Shown: positions 7,652 to 16,475 of the stretch, piece by piece
Numbering within the stretch: position 1 is the first letter of the stretch
How the letters are laid out: each line of letters begins with the position of its first letter
Assembly (NCBI GenBank): GCA_020072845.1
Contig: JAIQGF010000010.1
Coordinates: 62,001 to 126,000, forward strand
Length of the DNA: 64,000 nt
DNA from: Terriglobia bacterium
GTDB lineage: Bacteria; Acidobacteriota; Terriglobia; Terriglobales; Acidobacteriaceae
Reading direction: 5' to 3'
The notes under the pieces: model-generated
Databases searched by the model: none
Seen by the model: only the letters and a program-made list of their open reading frames with translations
What the model was told of the DNA's origin: nothing
Program-made: the position numbers and the translations under genes

Positions 7652-10600
7652 ATGCCTGACACGCCTCCAAAAACCATCAGCGAGGACACGAAAGTAGATG
7701 AGCATTTTGCTGCTGCTCGAACTCAGGAGCGCATCACTTCCGTGTCCCCGAAGGTGACGCCCGAAGAAGCAGCGAAGCTCATCAGATTCGCTCTGTCTGA
7801 ACTGAGTGCTGAGAACGCCCATCACGATTTCGAACACCTGTGCCGGCATTTAACGCGCCGCAGGGTATGTCCGAACATCATCCCGGCCACTGGCCCTGTT
7901 GCTGGGGGTGGTGATCAAGGAGCTGACTTCGAAACGTATAAAGTGGCATCTAGCCCAGAGCAGTCTACGTTTTTTTCGCGGGCAACTGTGGAGAAATGGG
8001 TCTTCGCCTGTTCACTAGAAAAGAATTACAAGAAGAAAATCAGAAGCGACCTGGCCGCCGCAAAGGTGTTGGGAGAACCTGTATCACGTCTGGTGTTCTT
8101 TCATCACCTCTCCATCAAGACTAGCGACAGGCACCGTCTCAAGAAAGAGGCACTCGAAAACTACGGAATTGACCTGGAGATTTTTGACGGTCCGGCAATC
8201 GCAGAAATGTTGGCTGATCGCGAAACTGCCTGGATCGCTCAGCGATACCTCAGCTTGCCGAGCGAATTTGTTCTTCTTCCTGAGTCGCCACCCCCCACCT
8301 GGTTCCAGGCAGTCATTGCGAAAAGCTACGACCCGCATCGCCTCACAACGGCAGACTTCTTCGAACTGAAGGATGCCATTCGATTCGCGACTTGGCATCC
8401 CGAGCATCACAGTGACCTCGACAGATTGTTGGGCCACATTCGACAATTCAGAAAACATGCATTTCCGCGTATCAGCCGACAAGCAATTTATGAGGAGTTT
8501 GTCGCCTCATTGCGAGGCTTAGAAACAACTACCGGTCTCGAGCAGTCTCTGCGCGATTACTTCAGGGACATAGACACGCTTGACGATCCTGCCGATGTAG
8601 AAGACGGCGCTGTCTTGGTAGGGTATGCGCTTGGAGCTGTGATGCGAGAGGTGCTAGATCTTCCAATTAGTGAGTTGAAGACATGGCACGAAGCCCTGAC
8701 GAATCGAACGAAGATACTGCTAGCGCAGAGCACATCGGCAGGCAGGGAGTGTGCCTATTTATTCGTTCAGGGGTACCTGTCTTTCAGTAGATGGATGACG
8801 ACAACAAACGATAAGAGAACTGAATTCGAAAGAAGTGTTGAGTCGGCCGTGGCGAGGTGGCGAACGCTTGTAAAACGAATTCCAGATTCTCCACTCTTTC
8901 CGGTTCATCGCCTTGCAAATCTGATCAATGAATTGATCGTACAGCTGCATGGCATTAGCGGTGTATCGCAGCTGGTGCGTGACGTTGACGAACTATCCGT
9001 GAAGCGTTCTGGTCAGCACAAACTTGCGGAACACCACCGCAATCGTGCCATGGCCTACGTCAAAGATAAACAATACATTCGAGCTTTGGACGAACTCCAT
9101 AGGGCTCACACTTCGTTCACCGCGGAAACTGCTTTCGAAGCTATTGCGGTCTGCCTGAAACTGTCCAGCGTGTACGCGGAAATGAGTCTGTTCTTTGCTG
9201 CGAAGTACTACAGTCTGGCGGCCGTTTTCGCTGCCTTGAAACTGCCTGACGAAAAGTTGCGGCAGTTTGCATACATTGGGTGTGCCGAGGCTGCGTCTGC
9301 CGACCACGCATCGGGAGGGTCCCTACTGTTTTACCTCACCGCTCGGTTGTTCATGCTAATCACCTCCGAATACTCGATGGGAGGGAGCGAAGAGCGAAGG
9401 CAGCACGAATGGGCTCGCATTGACTTCTACGGGTTGCTGCTGGCGCGTGGTGCGAGTCTGGTGTTCGACCGACTACAGAAAGTCCTAGTGGAAACAGTTC
9501 TGCCGTCGCTGGACCAGCGTGAAATTTACGACGATTCACGAGACAAGCTCAATGGTTTTTTCTCGGACATAGGAGATGCACAGGCATTGGCGGCCAAGGC
9601 CACGTCACAAGGAATTGCGCCCCCTTTTTCGGACGTTGGAGGAAGGCGTAAAGCAGCATGGCGACAGATGGGCATCAATTGGCATTTCGAATGGCAGACC
9701 GCCTACGACACCGACCGACAGGCTCAGGCACTTGCCGCATACCTACAAATATTGCTCGCGGAATTCGCCAGAACGGAGCTATCCATCATTCCCGGCGAAG
9801 TCTTCGTTGTGGTCCAGGTGCATGATAAGCCGCTCGAGATTAAAGAAATTGCAGATAACGAGCAGGTTCGTCGGGTCGTGCGTCTGCCAAGAGGCGCCAA
9901 AGACACAAAGGGCCAGCTGCCAGGCATTGCCTCGGCAGTCGCATCAGTTCTGCTGAAAACTGTTTCGGCGCTACCCGAGAAAAGGTTCTTGACGCTGTAC
10001 ACGCAGCAGCTGAAAAGGGGCCTGATGGCACGGCTGAGTGTGTACCGTCCGAGCGAATCACTGTTCGACGAGTTCTACGACCGCGAGTCATATTCACAGA
10101 TCTACGCAGTTGGTGGCTCAAGCTTCGTCCGCATGCCTGACTACGTCATACGAACATGGGAAGGGCTCGACGGACCGCAAGGAACGCATAGTGAATACAA
10201 CAGAGCTGAATCGCTGAAATTAGTTCGAAACCGATACGACCGCCTGGCCCCGCTGACACGAAAGACAGTAGCTCGTCTGATAACGGATGAAAGTTTTCGT
10301 CGCACCGTTGCGACTTTGAGGGGTGAGGGTTGGAAGGATTGGCATATCCTCTCGGCTATCGAATGCGCAAAGTTTAACTATGTGCTGAATAAGGACCCAA
10401 GTTTGCGAGAGGCCTTTGACCGCGGTGACCAAGCTACAGTTCTGAAATACAGATCAAGACCAGAAGAAGAAGGAGACGCGGAGGTCCCATTAGAAGAATT
10501 CACAGCTGAACAGTTGAAGCTTCAGATCAAAATAACGCAACTGTCGACTCTAAAGGGACTCGGCCTCGGTGTCTGGCAATCAACGCCAAATTTTCGAGGC

Positions 10601-10684
10601 GTCGATACGCTGCTGCGACGATTCCACTACTGGGACGACGACGTGCCACACAGCGAAGTTTTTCCACTGCCAAACGCGAGTTGA
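7652..10684 (+). CDS. large predicted nuclease with helical C-terminal region, candidate defence protein
   Basis: The 1010-residue soluble protein has an N-terminal region (about 40-200) that fits a PD-(D/E)XK-type nuclease: Glu61 in DFEHLC, GGGDQGADFE at 85-94 with Asp88 and Asp92, then ACSLEKNYKKKI at 119-130. The following YGIDLEIFDGPAIAEML (171-187) has the look of the strand-helix seen after this core in other large predicted defence nucleases. The remaining 800 residues are helical and contain TPR-like stretches (for example 455-530). GC content is clearly lower than in the flanking genes, which suggests recent gain. There is no ribosome site, and it stands alone between two copies of the 18-bp motif. 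Substrate and role are not known. Confidence 0.7.
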   Translation: MPDTPPKTISEDTKVDEHFAAARTQERITSVSPKVTPEEAAKLIRFALSELSAENAHHDFEHLCRHLTRRRVCPNIIPATGPVAGGGDQGADFETYKVASSPEQSTFFSRATVEKWVFACSLEKNYKKKIRSDLAAAKVLGEPVSRLVFFHHLSIKTSDRHRLKKEALENYGIDLEIFDGPAIAEMLADRETAWIAQRYLSLPSEFVLLPESPPPTWFQAVIAKSYDPHRLTTADFFELKDAIRFATWHPEHHSDLDRLLGHIRQFRKHAFPRISRQAIYEEFVASLRGLETTTGLEQSLRDYFRDIDTLDDPADVEDGAVLVGYALGAVMREVLDLPISELKTWHEALTNRTKILLAQSTSAGRECAYLFVQGYLSFSRWMTTTNDKRTEFERSVESAVARWRTLVKRIPDSPLFPVHRLANLINELIVQLHGISGVSQLVRDVDELSVKRSGQHKLAEHHRNRAMAYVKDKQYIRALDELHRAHTSFTAETAFEAIAVCLKLSSVYAEMSLFFAAKYYSLAAVFAALKLPDEKLRQFAYIGCAEAASADHASGGSLLFYLTARLFMLITSEYSMGGSEERRQHEWARIDFYGLLLARGASLVFDRLQKVLVETVLPSLDQREIYDDSRDKLNGFFSDIGDAQALAAKATSQGIAPPFSDVGGRRKAAWRQMGINWHFEWQTAYDTDRQAQALAAYLQILLAEFARTELSIIPGEVFVVVQVHDKPLEIKEIADNEQVRRVVRLPRGAKDTKGQLPGIASAVASVLLKTVSALPEKRFLTLYTQQLKRGLMARLSVYRPSESLFDEFYDRESYSQIYAVGGSSFVRMPDYVIRTWEGLDGPQGTHSEYNRAESLKLVRNRYDRLAPLTRKTVARLITDESFRRTVATLRGEGWKDWHILSAIECAKFNYVLNKDPSLREAFDRGDQATVLKYRSRPEEEGDAEVPLEEFTAEQLKLQIKITQLSTLKGLGLGVWQSTPNFRGVDTLLRRFHYWDDDVPHSEVFPLPNAS

Positions 10685-10723
10685 TGTTTGATCTGAAATC
10701 GCCAGTAAATTGCACATAAGCCT

Positions 10724-11183
10724 TTGCACACAAACCAGTGCAGGAATAGCGGTTTCCCCGTTCGTATAGCTATCCCCCGCTTGAGTTTGACCCGCCCGCT
10801 GCGCAGCCCGTACACTTAGAATTCAGCCCCGCCCTAGGCCAGCTCGAGGCGCGGCGTCGGTGCGCCTTGGGACCCCGGAGAGCTTCAGGAGCTATGTGTT
10901 AACGCGATTTTCCCGTCAACTGGCGCTGTCGGCCCTGTGCCTGCTGGCGCTTCCCGCCGCGGCGCAGACCACGTCCAAGATCAGCCTGGACTCCAGCGAG
11001 GCCATCTTCAGCGTGGTGGCCGCGATGCGCAACTGCGGCTACGACGCCGGGTCCACCGATCCGTTCCGCACACAGGTCAGCGGCGAAATCGCGCAGGCGG
11101 TGGGCGCGTCGCGGGAAGCGCAGGCGGCCAGCCGGGAGATGTGCAGGTTTTATCGCGATCACCAGCAGGCGGACTCGGCGCGC
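10724..11183 (+). repeat. 460-bp direct repeat, left copy
   Basis: This segment and 14760-15219 have the same length and by eye are roughly 85-90% identical. Each starts with the 18-bp motif, then carries a promoter, a ribosome site and the first ~95 codons of a secreted TPR protein. Similarity ends abruptly after GGACTCGGCGCGC in both. The sugar cassette lies between the two copies. Confidence 0.9.
10787..10816 (+). promoter_or_regulatory. sigma-70-type promoter in left repeat copy
   Basis: TTGACC (10787-10792) and TACACT (10811-10816) are 18 bases apart. The equivalent elements in the right copy are TTGACC and TAAACT. Here the promoter drives the truncated gene and, by overlap, the sugar cassette. 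Confidence 0.6.
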
Positions 11184-11243
11184 AGTTTGATCTGGATTTT
11201 CGGAAAGGCGGCCATCAGTCTGGCGGCCCCACAAGAAAAATGA
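10896..11243 (+). pseudogene. truncated 5' copy of the TPR protein gene at 14932
   Basis: The GTG at 10896 follows AGGAG by 4 bases, as in the full-length copy. The first ~95 residues, including the signal peptide and QTTSKISLDSSEAIFSVV, match the protein starting at 14932 closely. After ADSAR the sequence diverges into about 19 unrelated residues and stops. The TGA overlaps the ATG of the epimerase gene (ATGA). It is probably non-functional as a TPR protein, but its translation may feed the genes behind it. Confidence 0.8.
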
Positions 11244-12301
11244 AAGTCCTCATTTCGGGCGTGTGCGGTTTCGCCGGCAGTCACCTCGCACGCTATCTGA
11301 TGGAATCGCACGAAGGTATCTCCATAGTGGGACTCGATAACCTGGCGCGATCGGGTAGCGAGACGAATCGGGTTTCCCTGAAGCGCCTTGGCGTGCAACT
11401 GTTCCATGGCGACATCCGTATGGCAAGCGACTTGGAGACGCTTCCCGTTGCCGATTGGGTCGTCGACGCCGCGGCGCAACCGAGCGTGCTGGCCGGTCGC
11501 GACGGGAAAACCAGCAGCCGCCAATTGCTGGAACACAACTTGCTGGGCACAATCAATTTGCTGGAATATTGCCGTGCCTCGCGTGCCGGACTGATTCTCT
11601 TGAGCACCAGCCGCGTCTATTCGATTCCGGCCTTGACGCAGTTGCCGTTGCGCGCGGAGTCTTCGGCCTATACTCTCGACCCAGGGCAGACTTGGCCGGC
11701 CGCGGTCAGTTTGGCCGGCGTCGGAGAAGGCTTTAGCACGGAGGCACCGATTTCTCTTTACGGCGCGACCAAGCTGGCTTCAGAACGTCTGGCACAGGAG
11801 TACGCCGCCGGATTTCAGGTGCCGGTCTGGATCAACCGCTCTGGGGTGCTGGCAGGAGCCGGGCAGTTTGGCACCGCCGAGCAGGGCATCTTCTCCTATT
11901 GGCTGCACGCGCACTCTACGCGGCGCTCGTTAAAGTACTTGGGCTTTGGCGGTCACGGATTGCAGGTCCGGGACGCATTGCATCCGCGCGACTTGGCCCG
12001 CATAGTGGATTTTCAGTTGCGCAGCGGCGGACCTGGCCAGCTCCTCAACGTGTCCGGCGGCCCCGCGAATTCCATTTCCCTGGCCCAACTGACGGCGTGG
12101 TGCGACCAGCGTTTTGGCCCGCATCAACCGATCGCTGACGGCTCGGAGCGTCCCTACGACGTTCCCTGGCTAATTCTGGATTCCAATAAAGCGCTGACGA
12201 CAACCGCCTGGAAGCCCCACATCAGCCTGCATCAGATCCTCGACGAGATCGCAGACCACGCTGCGGCGAATCCCGATTGGCTCACATGGTGCGGAGCATG
12301 A
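11240..12301 (+). CDS. NAD-dependent sugar epimerase/dehydratase, CDP-paratose 2-epimerase-like
   Basis: This 353-residue extended short-chain dehydrogenase has the glycine-rich nucleotide-binding loop G-x-x-G-x-x-G (Gly7, Gly10, Gly13). The catalytic YGATK has Tyr174 and Lys178. AAAQPSVLAG, STSRVYSI and WINRSGVLAGAGQFGTAEQGIF match the pattern I know for CDP-paratose/CDP-tyvelose epimerases. It would interconvert nucleotide-linked sugars for surface glycan. It starts on the stop of the truncated TPR fragment and ends on the start of the GT2 gene, both as ATGA overlaps. Confidence 0.85.
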   Translation: MKVLISGVCGFAGSHLARYLMESHEGISIVGLDNLARSGSETNRVSLKRLGVQLFHGDIRMASDLETLPVADWVVDAAAQPSVLAGRDGKTSSRQLLEHNLLGTINLLEYCRASRAGLILLSTSRVYSIPALTQLPLRAESSAYTLDPGQTWPAAVSLAGVGEGFSTEAPISLYGATKLASERLAQEYAAGFQVPVWINRSGVLAGAGQFGTAEQGIFSYWLHAHSTRRSLKYLGFGGHGLQVRDALHPRDLARIVDFQLRSGGPGQLLNVSGGPANSISLAQLTAWCDQRFGPHQPIADGSERPYDVPWLILDSNKALTTTAWKPHISLHQILDEIADHAAANPDWLTWCGA

Positions 12302-13068
12302 GCCCTCCCTCCCCGGCGAATTCCGATCTAAAACTGTTGTCGGTGGTTATACCAGCTCGCGATGAAGAGGGCTGTATCGCGTCCACCGTCGAGCATCTGC
12401 ATTTGGAGCTGCGGCTGAATCACATCGCGCACGAGATCGTCGTGGTGGATGACGGGAGCACGGACAGGACGGAGGCCATTGTTACCGCGCTCGGCGAGCG
12501 CATTCCGGAAGCGCGTTTGGTCAAGAACGGACCGCCGCACGGGTTTGGCCGCGCCATCGCTTACGGCCTGCAGAGGATGAGCGGCGATGCTGTGGTGATC
12601 ATGATGGCGGATGAATCGGACGATTGCCGAGATGTGGTGCGCTATTGGAATGCGCTCAACGAGGGTTGGGATGCGGTGTTCGGTTCGCGCTTTATGAAAG
12701 GCGGCGGCGTCATCGACTATCCGTGGCTAAAGCTACGTTTAAATCGCGTGGCCAATCTGTTCATCCGTCTGTTGTTCGGCATTTCGCTGAACGACACCAC
12801 CAACGCGTTCAAGGCTTACCGGCGCACGGTCATCGAAGGTTGCCAGCCGATGCTTTCGGCGCACTTCAACCTTACAGTGGAAATCCCGTTGAAAGCCATC
12901 ATTCGCGGTTACTCCTGGACGGTGTTGCCGATTACCTGGCGCAACCGGCGTACCGGCGAAGCCAAGCTGAAAATTCAAGAGATGGGCAGCCGCTATCTGT
13001 TCATCTGTCTATATCTATGGTTGGAGAAGCATCTGAGCCGCGGAGATTACAAGAAGGAAGTTGCATGA
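12298..13068 (+). CDS. GT2 family glycosyltransferase, dolichol-phosphate mannose synthase-like
   Basis: The 256-residue protein has the GT-A fold markers VVIPARDEEGCI and VVVDDGSTDRTEA near the N-terminus and a DxD-like MMADESDD. The C-terminal part is amphipathic and lacks multiple membrane helices. DPM1-like enzymes transfer a sugar from a nucleotide donor to a lipid phosphate carrier at the inner membrane. The start at 12298 overlaps the epimerase stop by 4 bases; a further ATG lies at 12286. The product could supply lipid-linked sugar to the GT39-like membrane protein encoded next. Confidence 0.87.
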   Translation: MSPPSPANSDLKLLSVVIPARDEEGCIASTVEHLHLELRLNHIAHEIVVVDDGSTDRTEAIVTALGERIPEARLVKNGPPHGFGRAIAYGLQRMSGDAVVIMMADESDDCRDVVRYWNALNEGWDAVFGSRFMKGGGVIDYPWLKLRLNRVANLFIRLLFGISLNDTTNAFKAYRRTVIEGCQPMLSAHFNLTVEIPLKAIIRGYSWTVLPITWRNRRTGEAKLKIQEMGSRYLFICLYLWLEKHLSRGDYKKEVA

Positions 13069-14750
13069 GCGCTCCACATTCGCCGACCGAATTGCAGAGA
13101 CTGAACTGCCTGAACTCTGCGCCCATTGCCTCCAAGGAGCGCCCCCGCCGGGCCGAGTCGGCTGTGAGTGGCTGGACGGCTTGGGACGTCGCGCTGCTAG
13201 CCGCCGCAGTACTGAGCATGGCCATGGTCGCCATCATCAGGATGCCGAAGAAGCCGCTGTGGACCGACGAAGTCTTCAGCGTGGTCGTGGTTTCCGATCC
13301 CTCTTTCCGGCACATGATGCAAGCGCTTGCCGGAGCGGCGGATGGAGGCTTGCCGCTGTATTACGCCGCTGCGCACGCCTGGGCGGCGGTGTTCAGCGCC
13401 TCGGCCATCTCTCTGAGGTGGTTTAGTGCGGTCTCGTTTTTCGCCAGCGTGCCTTGCCTCTGGTTCGCGCTTCGTCGCTTCTACGGAACACTGGCCTCAG
13501 CATTCGCTATGGCATTTGTCATCTGCGGCTCAACCGTCATTGCCAACCAGGTCATCGAAGCCCGCTTCTACGGCCTGATGTTCCTGGCCTTCTCCGTAGC
13601 GGTGCTGCTCTTCGCTTTCTCGATTCGGATGCCGGCGCCTTCCTGGCGGATGCTGGCGGCGATTGCGGCGGCACATCTGTGCCTGGCCGAATCGCATCTC
13701 TTCGGCGTCATGTACAGTGCGGTCATCCTGCTCGCGTATTTCTTGTCGGACGTCCGGCGACGCAACTTGCGTCCGCAGCTTTACGCGGCGGTAGTGCTGT
13801 CGTGGTTGCCGCTCGCGCTGTGGGTTGGGCCAGTGGTCCGCATCATTGCCACCGGCAGACCACATGGCTGGATGACGAAGCCGCAGGTATCCGACCTTCT
13901 CGGTGCCTACGCCTTTGGTCTGCAACTTCTGCCGGTGCTGCCCTACATCATCGTGCTCCTGGCGGCGGTTGCGACCTGGTCCGTCACCCAGCGCATCCCG
14001 CGGGCGAACCCATCCGAGCCGCGCGCTGACATCCTGTTCCTCACCGCCGCTCTCGCCTTGGTTCCGATCGGACTTACCGGCATTTCCTATTGGATGGTTC
14101 CGCTGCTGCAGCCTCGCTACGTGCTCCCATGCGCCTTCGCTCTGTGCGTGGCGTTGGCCGAGGTGGTGACGCTGGCGGGTCTAGATGAATTCCCGCGTGC
14201 GCAGACAGACCGCTCTTGGCTGGCGGGGGTGAGTACTGCCGTATGCATCGCAGTCATCAGTGGGCTGCTGCTGGGGCCCGTCATCATGGCGCGAGCGTCG
14301 CCCAGGCATTTGCCGGCGGCGATTCATGCCGCGCTTCCGCCCAGTGTACCCATCGTGGTCGAGCACCCGCAAGAATTCATGCCGCTAGTCGAATACGAAC
14401 GCGCGGACCGCGACCGCCTGCGTTTCTTGCTCGACAGCGACGCTGCCGCCCTGCCAGACACATGGATCGGTTCGGTCGTAATGGACAATCTCCTGCGAAA
14501 CTGGCGCTCGTTTGGCTACTGGCCCGACCGCATCCTCGACTACCGCTCCGCGCTGTGCTCGTGGGACTCCTTCGTCGTTTTTCACGACCCGGGGATCCGT
14601 TGGTTCGATTTTCGAATTCGCGATGATCCGAATTTCCACGCGCGGAAGATCGACAATTACGACAATGACGGTCCGCAAGGAGTGCAAACTGGGACGGTTT
14701 ACCTCGTCCGGCGCCTTGGCACACCTTCGTACTGTGTGCACGGTCAGTAG
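13065..14750 (+). CDS. GT39/ArnT-like membrane glycosyltransferase
   Basis: This 561-residue polytopic protein has about ten membrane segments. After the first comes the loop motif KPLWTDEVFSVVVVSD, where the Asp-Glu pair matches the catalytic loop of GT39/GT83-type enzymes that use lipid-phosphate sugars. The last ~150 residues form a soluble domain. It most likely moves a sugar from the lipid carrier made by the GT2 neighbour to an acceptor on the outer face of the membrane. AAGGAAG precedes the ATG, and the start overlaps the GT2 gene by 4 bases. Confidence 0.82.
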   Translation: MSAPHSPTELQRLNCLNSAPIASKERPRRAESAVSGWTAWDVALLAAAVLSMAMVAIIRMPKKPLWTDEVFSVVVVSDPSFRHMMQALAGAADGGLPLYYAAAHAWAAVFSASAISLRWFSAVSFFASVPCLWFALRRFYGTLASAFAMAFVICGSTVIANQVIEARFYGLMFLAFSVAVLLFAFSIRMPAPSWRMLAAIAAAHLCLAESHLFGVMYSAVILLAYFLSDVRRRNLRPQLYAAVVLSWLPLALWVGPVVRIIATGRPHGWMTKPQVSDLLGAYAFGLQLLPVLPYIIVLLAAVATWSVTQRIPRANPSEPRADILFLTAALALVPIGLTGISYWMVPLLQPRYVLPCAFALCVALAEVVTLAGLDEFPRAQTDRSWLAGVSTAVCIAVISGLLLGPVIMARASPRHLPAAIHAALPPSVPIVVEHPQEFMPLVEYERADRDRLRFLLDSDAAALPDTWIGSVVMDNLLRNWRSFGYWPDRILDYRSALCSWDSFVVFHDPGIRWFDFRIRDDPNFHARKIDNYDNDGPQGVQTGTVYLVRRLGTPSYCVHGQ

Positions 14751-14759
14751 CGCAGCTCA

Positions 14760-15219
14760 TTGCACACAAACTTGTGCAGGGGGTGAATGTTCCCGTTGCA
14801 ATCGCTATCTCCCGCTTGCGTTTGACCCGTCCGGCGCGTAGCCCGTAAACTTAGGATTCAGCCCCCGCCCTAGGCCAGCTCGAGGCGCGGCGTTGGTGCG
14901 CCTTGGGACCCCGGAGAGCTTCAGGAGCTATGTGTTAACGCGATTTTCCCGTCAACTGGTGCTTGCGGCCCTGTGCCTGCTCGCGCTTCCCGCCGCGGCT
15001 CAGACCACGTCCAAGATCAGCCTGGACTCCAGCGAGACCATCTTCAGCGTGGTGGCCGCGATGCGCAATTGCGGCTACGACGCCGGGTCCACGGATGCGT
15101 TCCGCACGCAGGTCAGCGGCGAAATCGCGCAGGCGGTGGGCGCGTCGAAGGAAGCGCAGGCGGCCAGCTCGGAGATGTGCGCGTTTTATCGCGATCACCA
15201 GCAGGCGGACTCGGCGCGC
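14760..15219 (+). repeat. 460-bp direct repeat, right copy
   Basis: This copy begins with the 18-bp motif (14761-14778), ten bases after the GT39 stop. It ends within the TPR gene, which continues intact beyond it, so this is the native copy and the left one is the derived copy. Confidence 0.9.
14822..14851 (+). promoter_or_regulatory. sigma-70-type promoter of the TPR protein gene
   Basis: TTGACC (14822-14827) and TAAACT (14846-14851) are 18 bases apart, 80 bases before the GTG start. The layout is conserved in the left repeat copy. Confidence 0.55.
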
Positions 15220-16422
15220 GACCTGGCGCAGTACGTCTCGCTGGCGCTGTTCCTCGGCGCGCCTCCGACATTCACCTTGAAGGTGAAGGAGGCCGATCTC
15301 CCGCCGGACGCCAGTTACGTCCTGGGGTTCGTGCCGTTGCTGGCGCGCTTCGCGGAAACCGCCAATCTTCATCGCATCTGGCAGGAGCATCGCTACCAGT
15401 ACGAGGAGCTTATCGGGCGCTTCCACGAACCGGTTTCGAAGATGATCCTCACCACCGACGTATATTTGCGCCTGCCGCTCAGCGGGTACGTGGGACGCGG
15501 CTTCACCGTGTACCTGGAACCGATGGCGGCGGCCGGCCAGGTGAACGCGCGCAATTACGGCTCGGACTACTTCATGGTGGCCGCTCCGGCGGGCGCCAGC
15601 CTGCGCATGGACCAGATCCGCCACACCTATCTGCACTTCATCCTCGACCCGCTGCTGCTGAAGCGCGCCAACGCGATGGTGCGCGTGGTGCCAATTCTCA
15701 AGACGGTGCAGAACGCGCCGCTGGACGAAGTGCACAAGAAAGACGTGTCGCTGCTGCTGACCGAATCGCTGATCCGGGCGGTGGAAGCGCGCCTGGCGGC
15801 CGGCGGGCGCAACGCCGAACCGGTGCGGCAGGCCGAAGCCGACAAGGCGATGTCGGAAGGCTACGTCCTGACCCGCTATTTCTACGAGCAATTGGTGAAG
15901 TTCGAAACCGAGCCTACCGGCCTGCGCGACGCGCTGCCGGACTGGCTGTACTACCTGGACGTGGGCCGCGAGACCAAGCGCGCCGAGAATGTCCGGTTTG
16001 CCCCGGCGGCGGCGCCGGACGTGCTGCCGGTATCGAGTCCCAAGTTCGGGTTGCTGGAACTGGCCGAGCAGCGGCTGGATGCCGGCGATTACGACAGCGC
16101 ACACAAGCTGGCGGAGCAGGCGCTCGATCAGAAGACGGAGGACCCCGGGCGCGCACTGTTTATCCTGGCGCGGGCGGCCAGCTTCAACAAAGACATGCCC
16201 GGCGCGCGCGATTACTTCGAGCGCACGGTACAGGTGGCGCGCGACCCGCGCCTGCGTGCCTGGGCGCACATTTATTTGGGGCGGATTTCCGACATCCAGG
16301 AAAACCGCCCGGCGGCGCTGGAGCACTACAAGGCGGCGCTGGCCGTGGCCGGCATTCCGGCGGACACGCGGGCGGCGGCGGAGCGCGGTCTGCAACAGCC
16401 GTACGAGCCGCAACGTCCATAA
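14932..16422 (+). CDS. secreted TPR-repeat protein
   Basis: I start at GTG 14932, preceded by AGGAG at 14923-14927, giving a 496-residue protein with a clean signal peptide (LTRFSRQLVLAALCLLALPAAAQ). The middle region is not recognised. The C-terminal ~110 residues carry tetratricopeptide repeats (LLELAEQRLDAGDYDSAHKLAEQALDQ, AHIYLGRISDIQENRPAALEHYKAALAV). It is likely periplasmic. Its 5' 290 bases are duplicated at 10896. It is followed 53 bases later by another secreted TPR-like gene. Confidence 0.8.
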   Translation: MLTRFSRQLVLAALCLLALPAAAQTTSKISLDSSETIFSVVAAMRNCGYDAGSTDAFRTQVSGEIAQAVGASKEAQAASSEMCAFYRDHQQADSARDLAQYVSLALFLGAPPTFTLKVKEADLPPDASYVLGFVPLLARFAETANLHRIWQEHRYQYEELIGRFHEPVSKMILTTDVYLRLPLSGYVGRGFTVYLEPMAAAGQVNARNYGSDYFMVAAPAGASLRMDQIRHTYLHFILDPLLLKRANAMVRVVPILKTVQNAPLDEVHKKDVSLLLTESLIRAVEARLAAGGRNAEPVRQAEADKAMSEGYVLTRYFYEQLVKFETEPTGLRDALPDWLYYLDVGRETKRAENVRFAPAAAPDVLPVSSPKFGLLELAEQRLDAGDYDSAHKLAEQALDQKTEDPGRALFILARAASFNKDMPGARDYFERTVQVARDPRLRAWAHIYLGRISDIQENRPAALEHYKAALAVAGIPADTRAAAERGLQQPYEPQRP

Positions 16423-16475
16423 GATCACGGGTGGCGGAGGCGATTTCCCGCGCGCCCGATTAGGAGAAAGAACCG

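Noticed and set aside
10937-11239. N-terminal extension of the epimerase within the fragment
   Set aside because: The extension overlaps the TPR fragment in another frame and is low-complexity; the Rossmann start MKVLISGVCGFAG begins at 11240.
14935-16428. Long antisense open frame opposite the TPR protein gene
   Set aside because: It lies fully opposite a gene with signal peptide, ribosome site and TPR repeats; its own product is arginine/histidine-rich with no fold, as expected for an antisense shadow at high GC.
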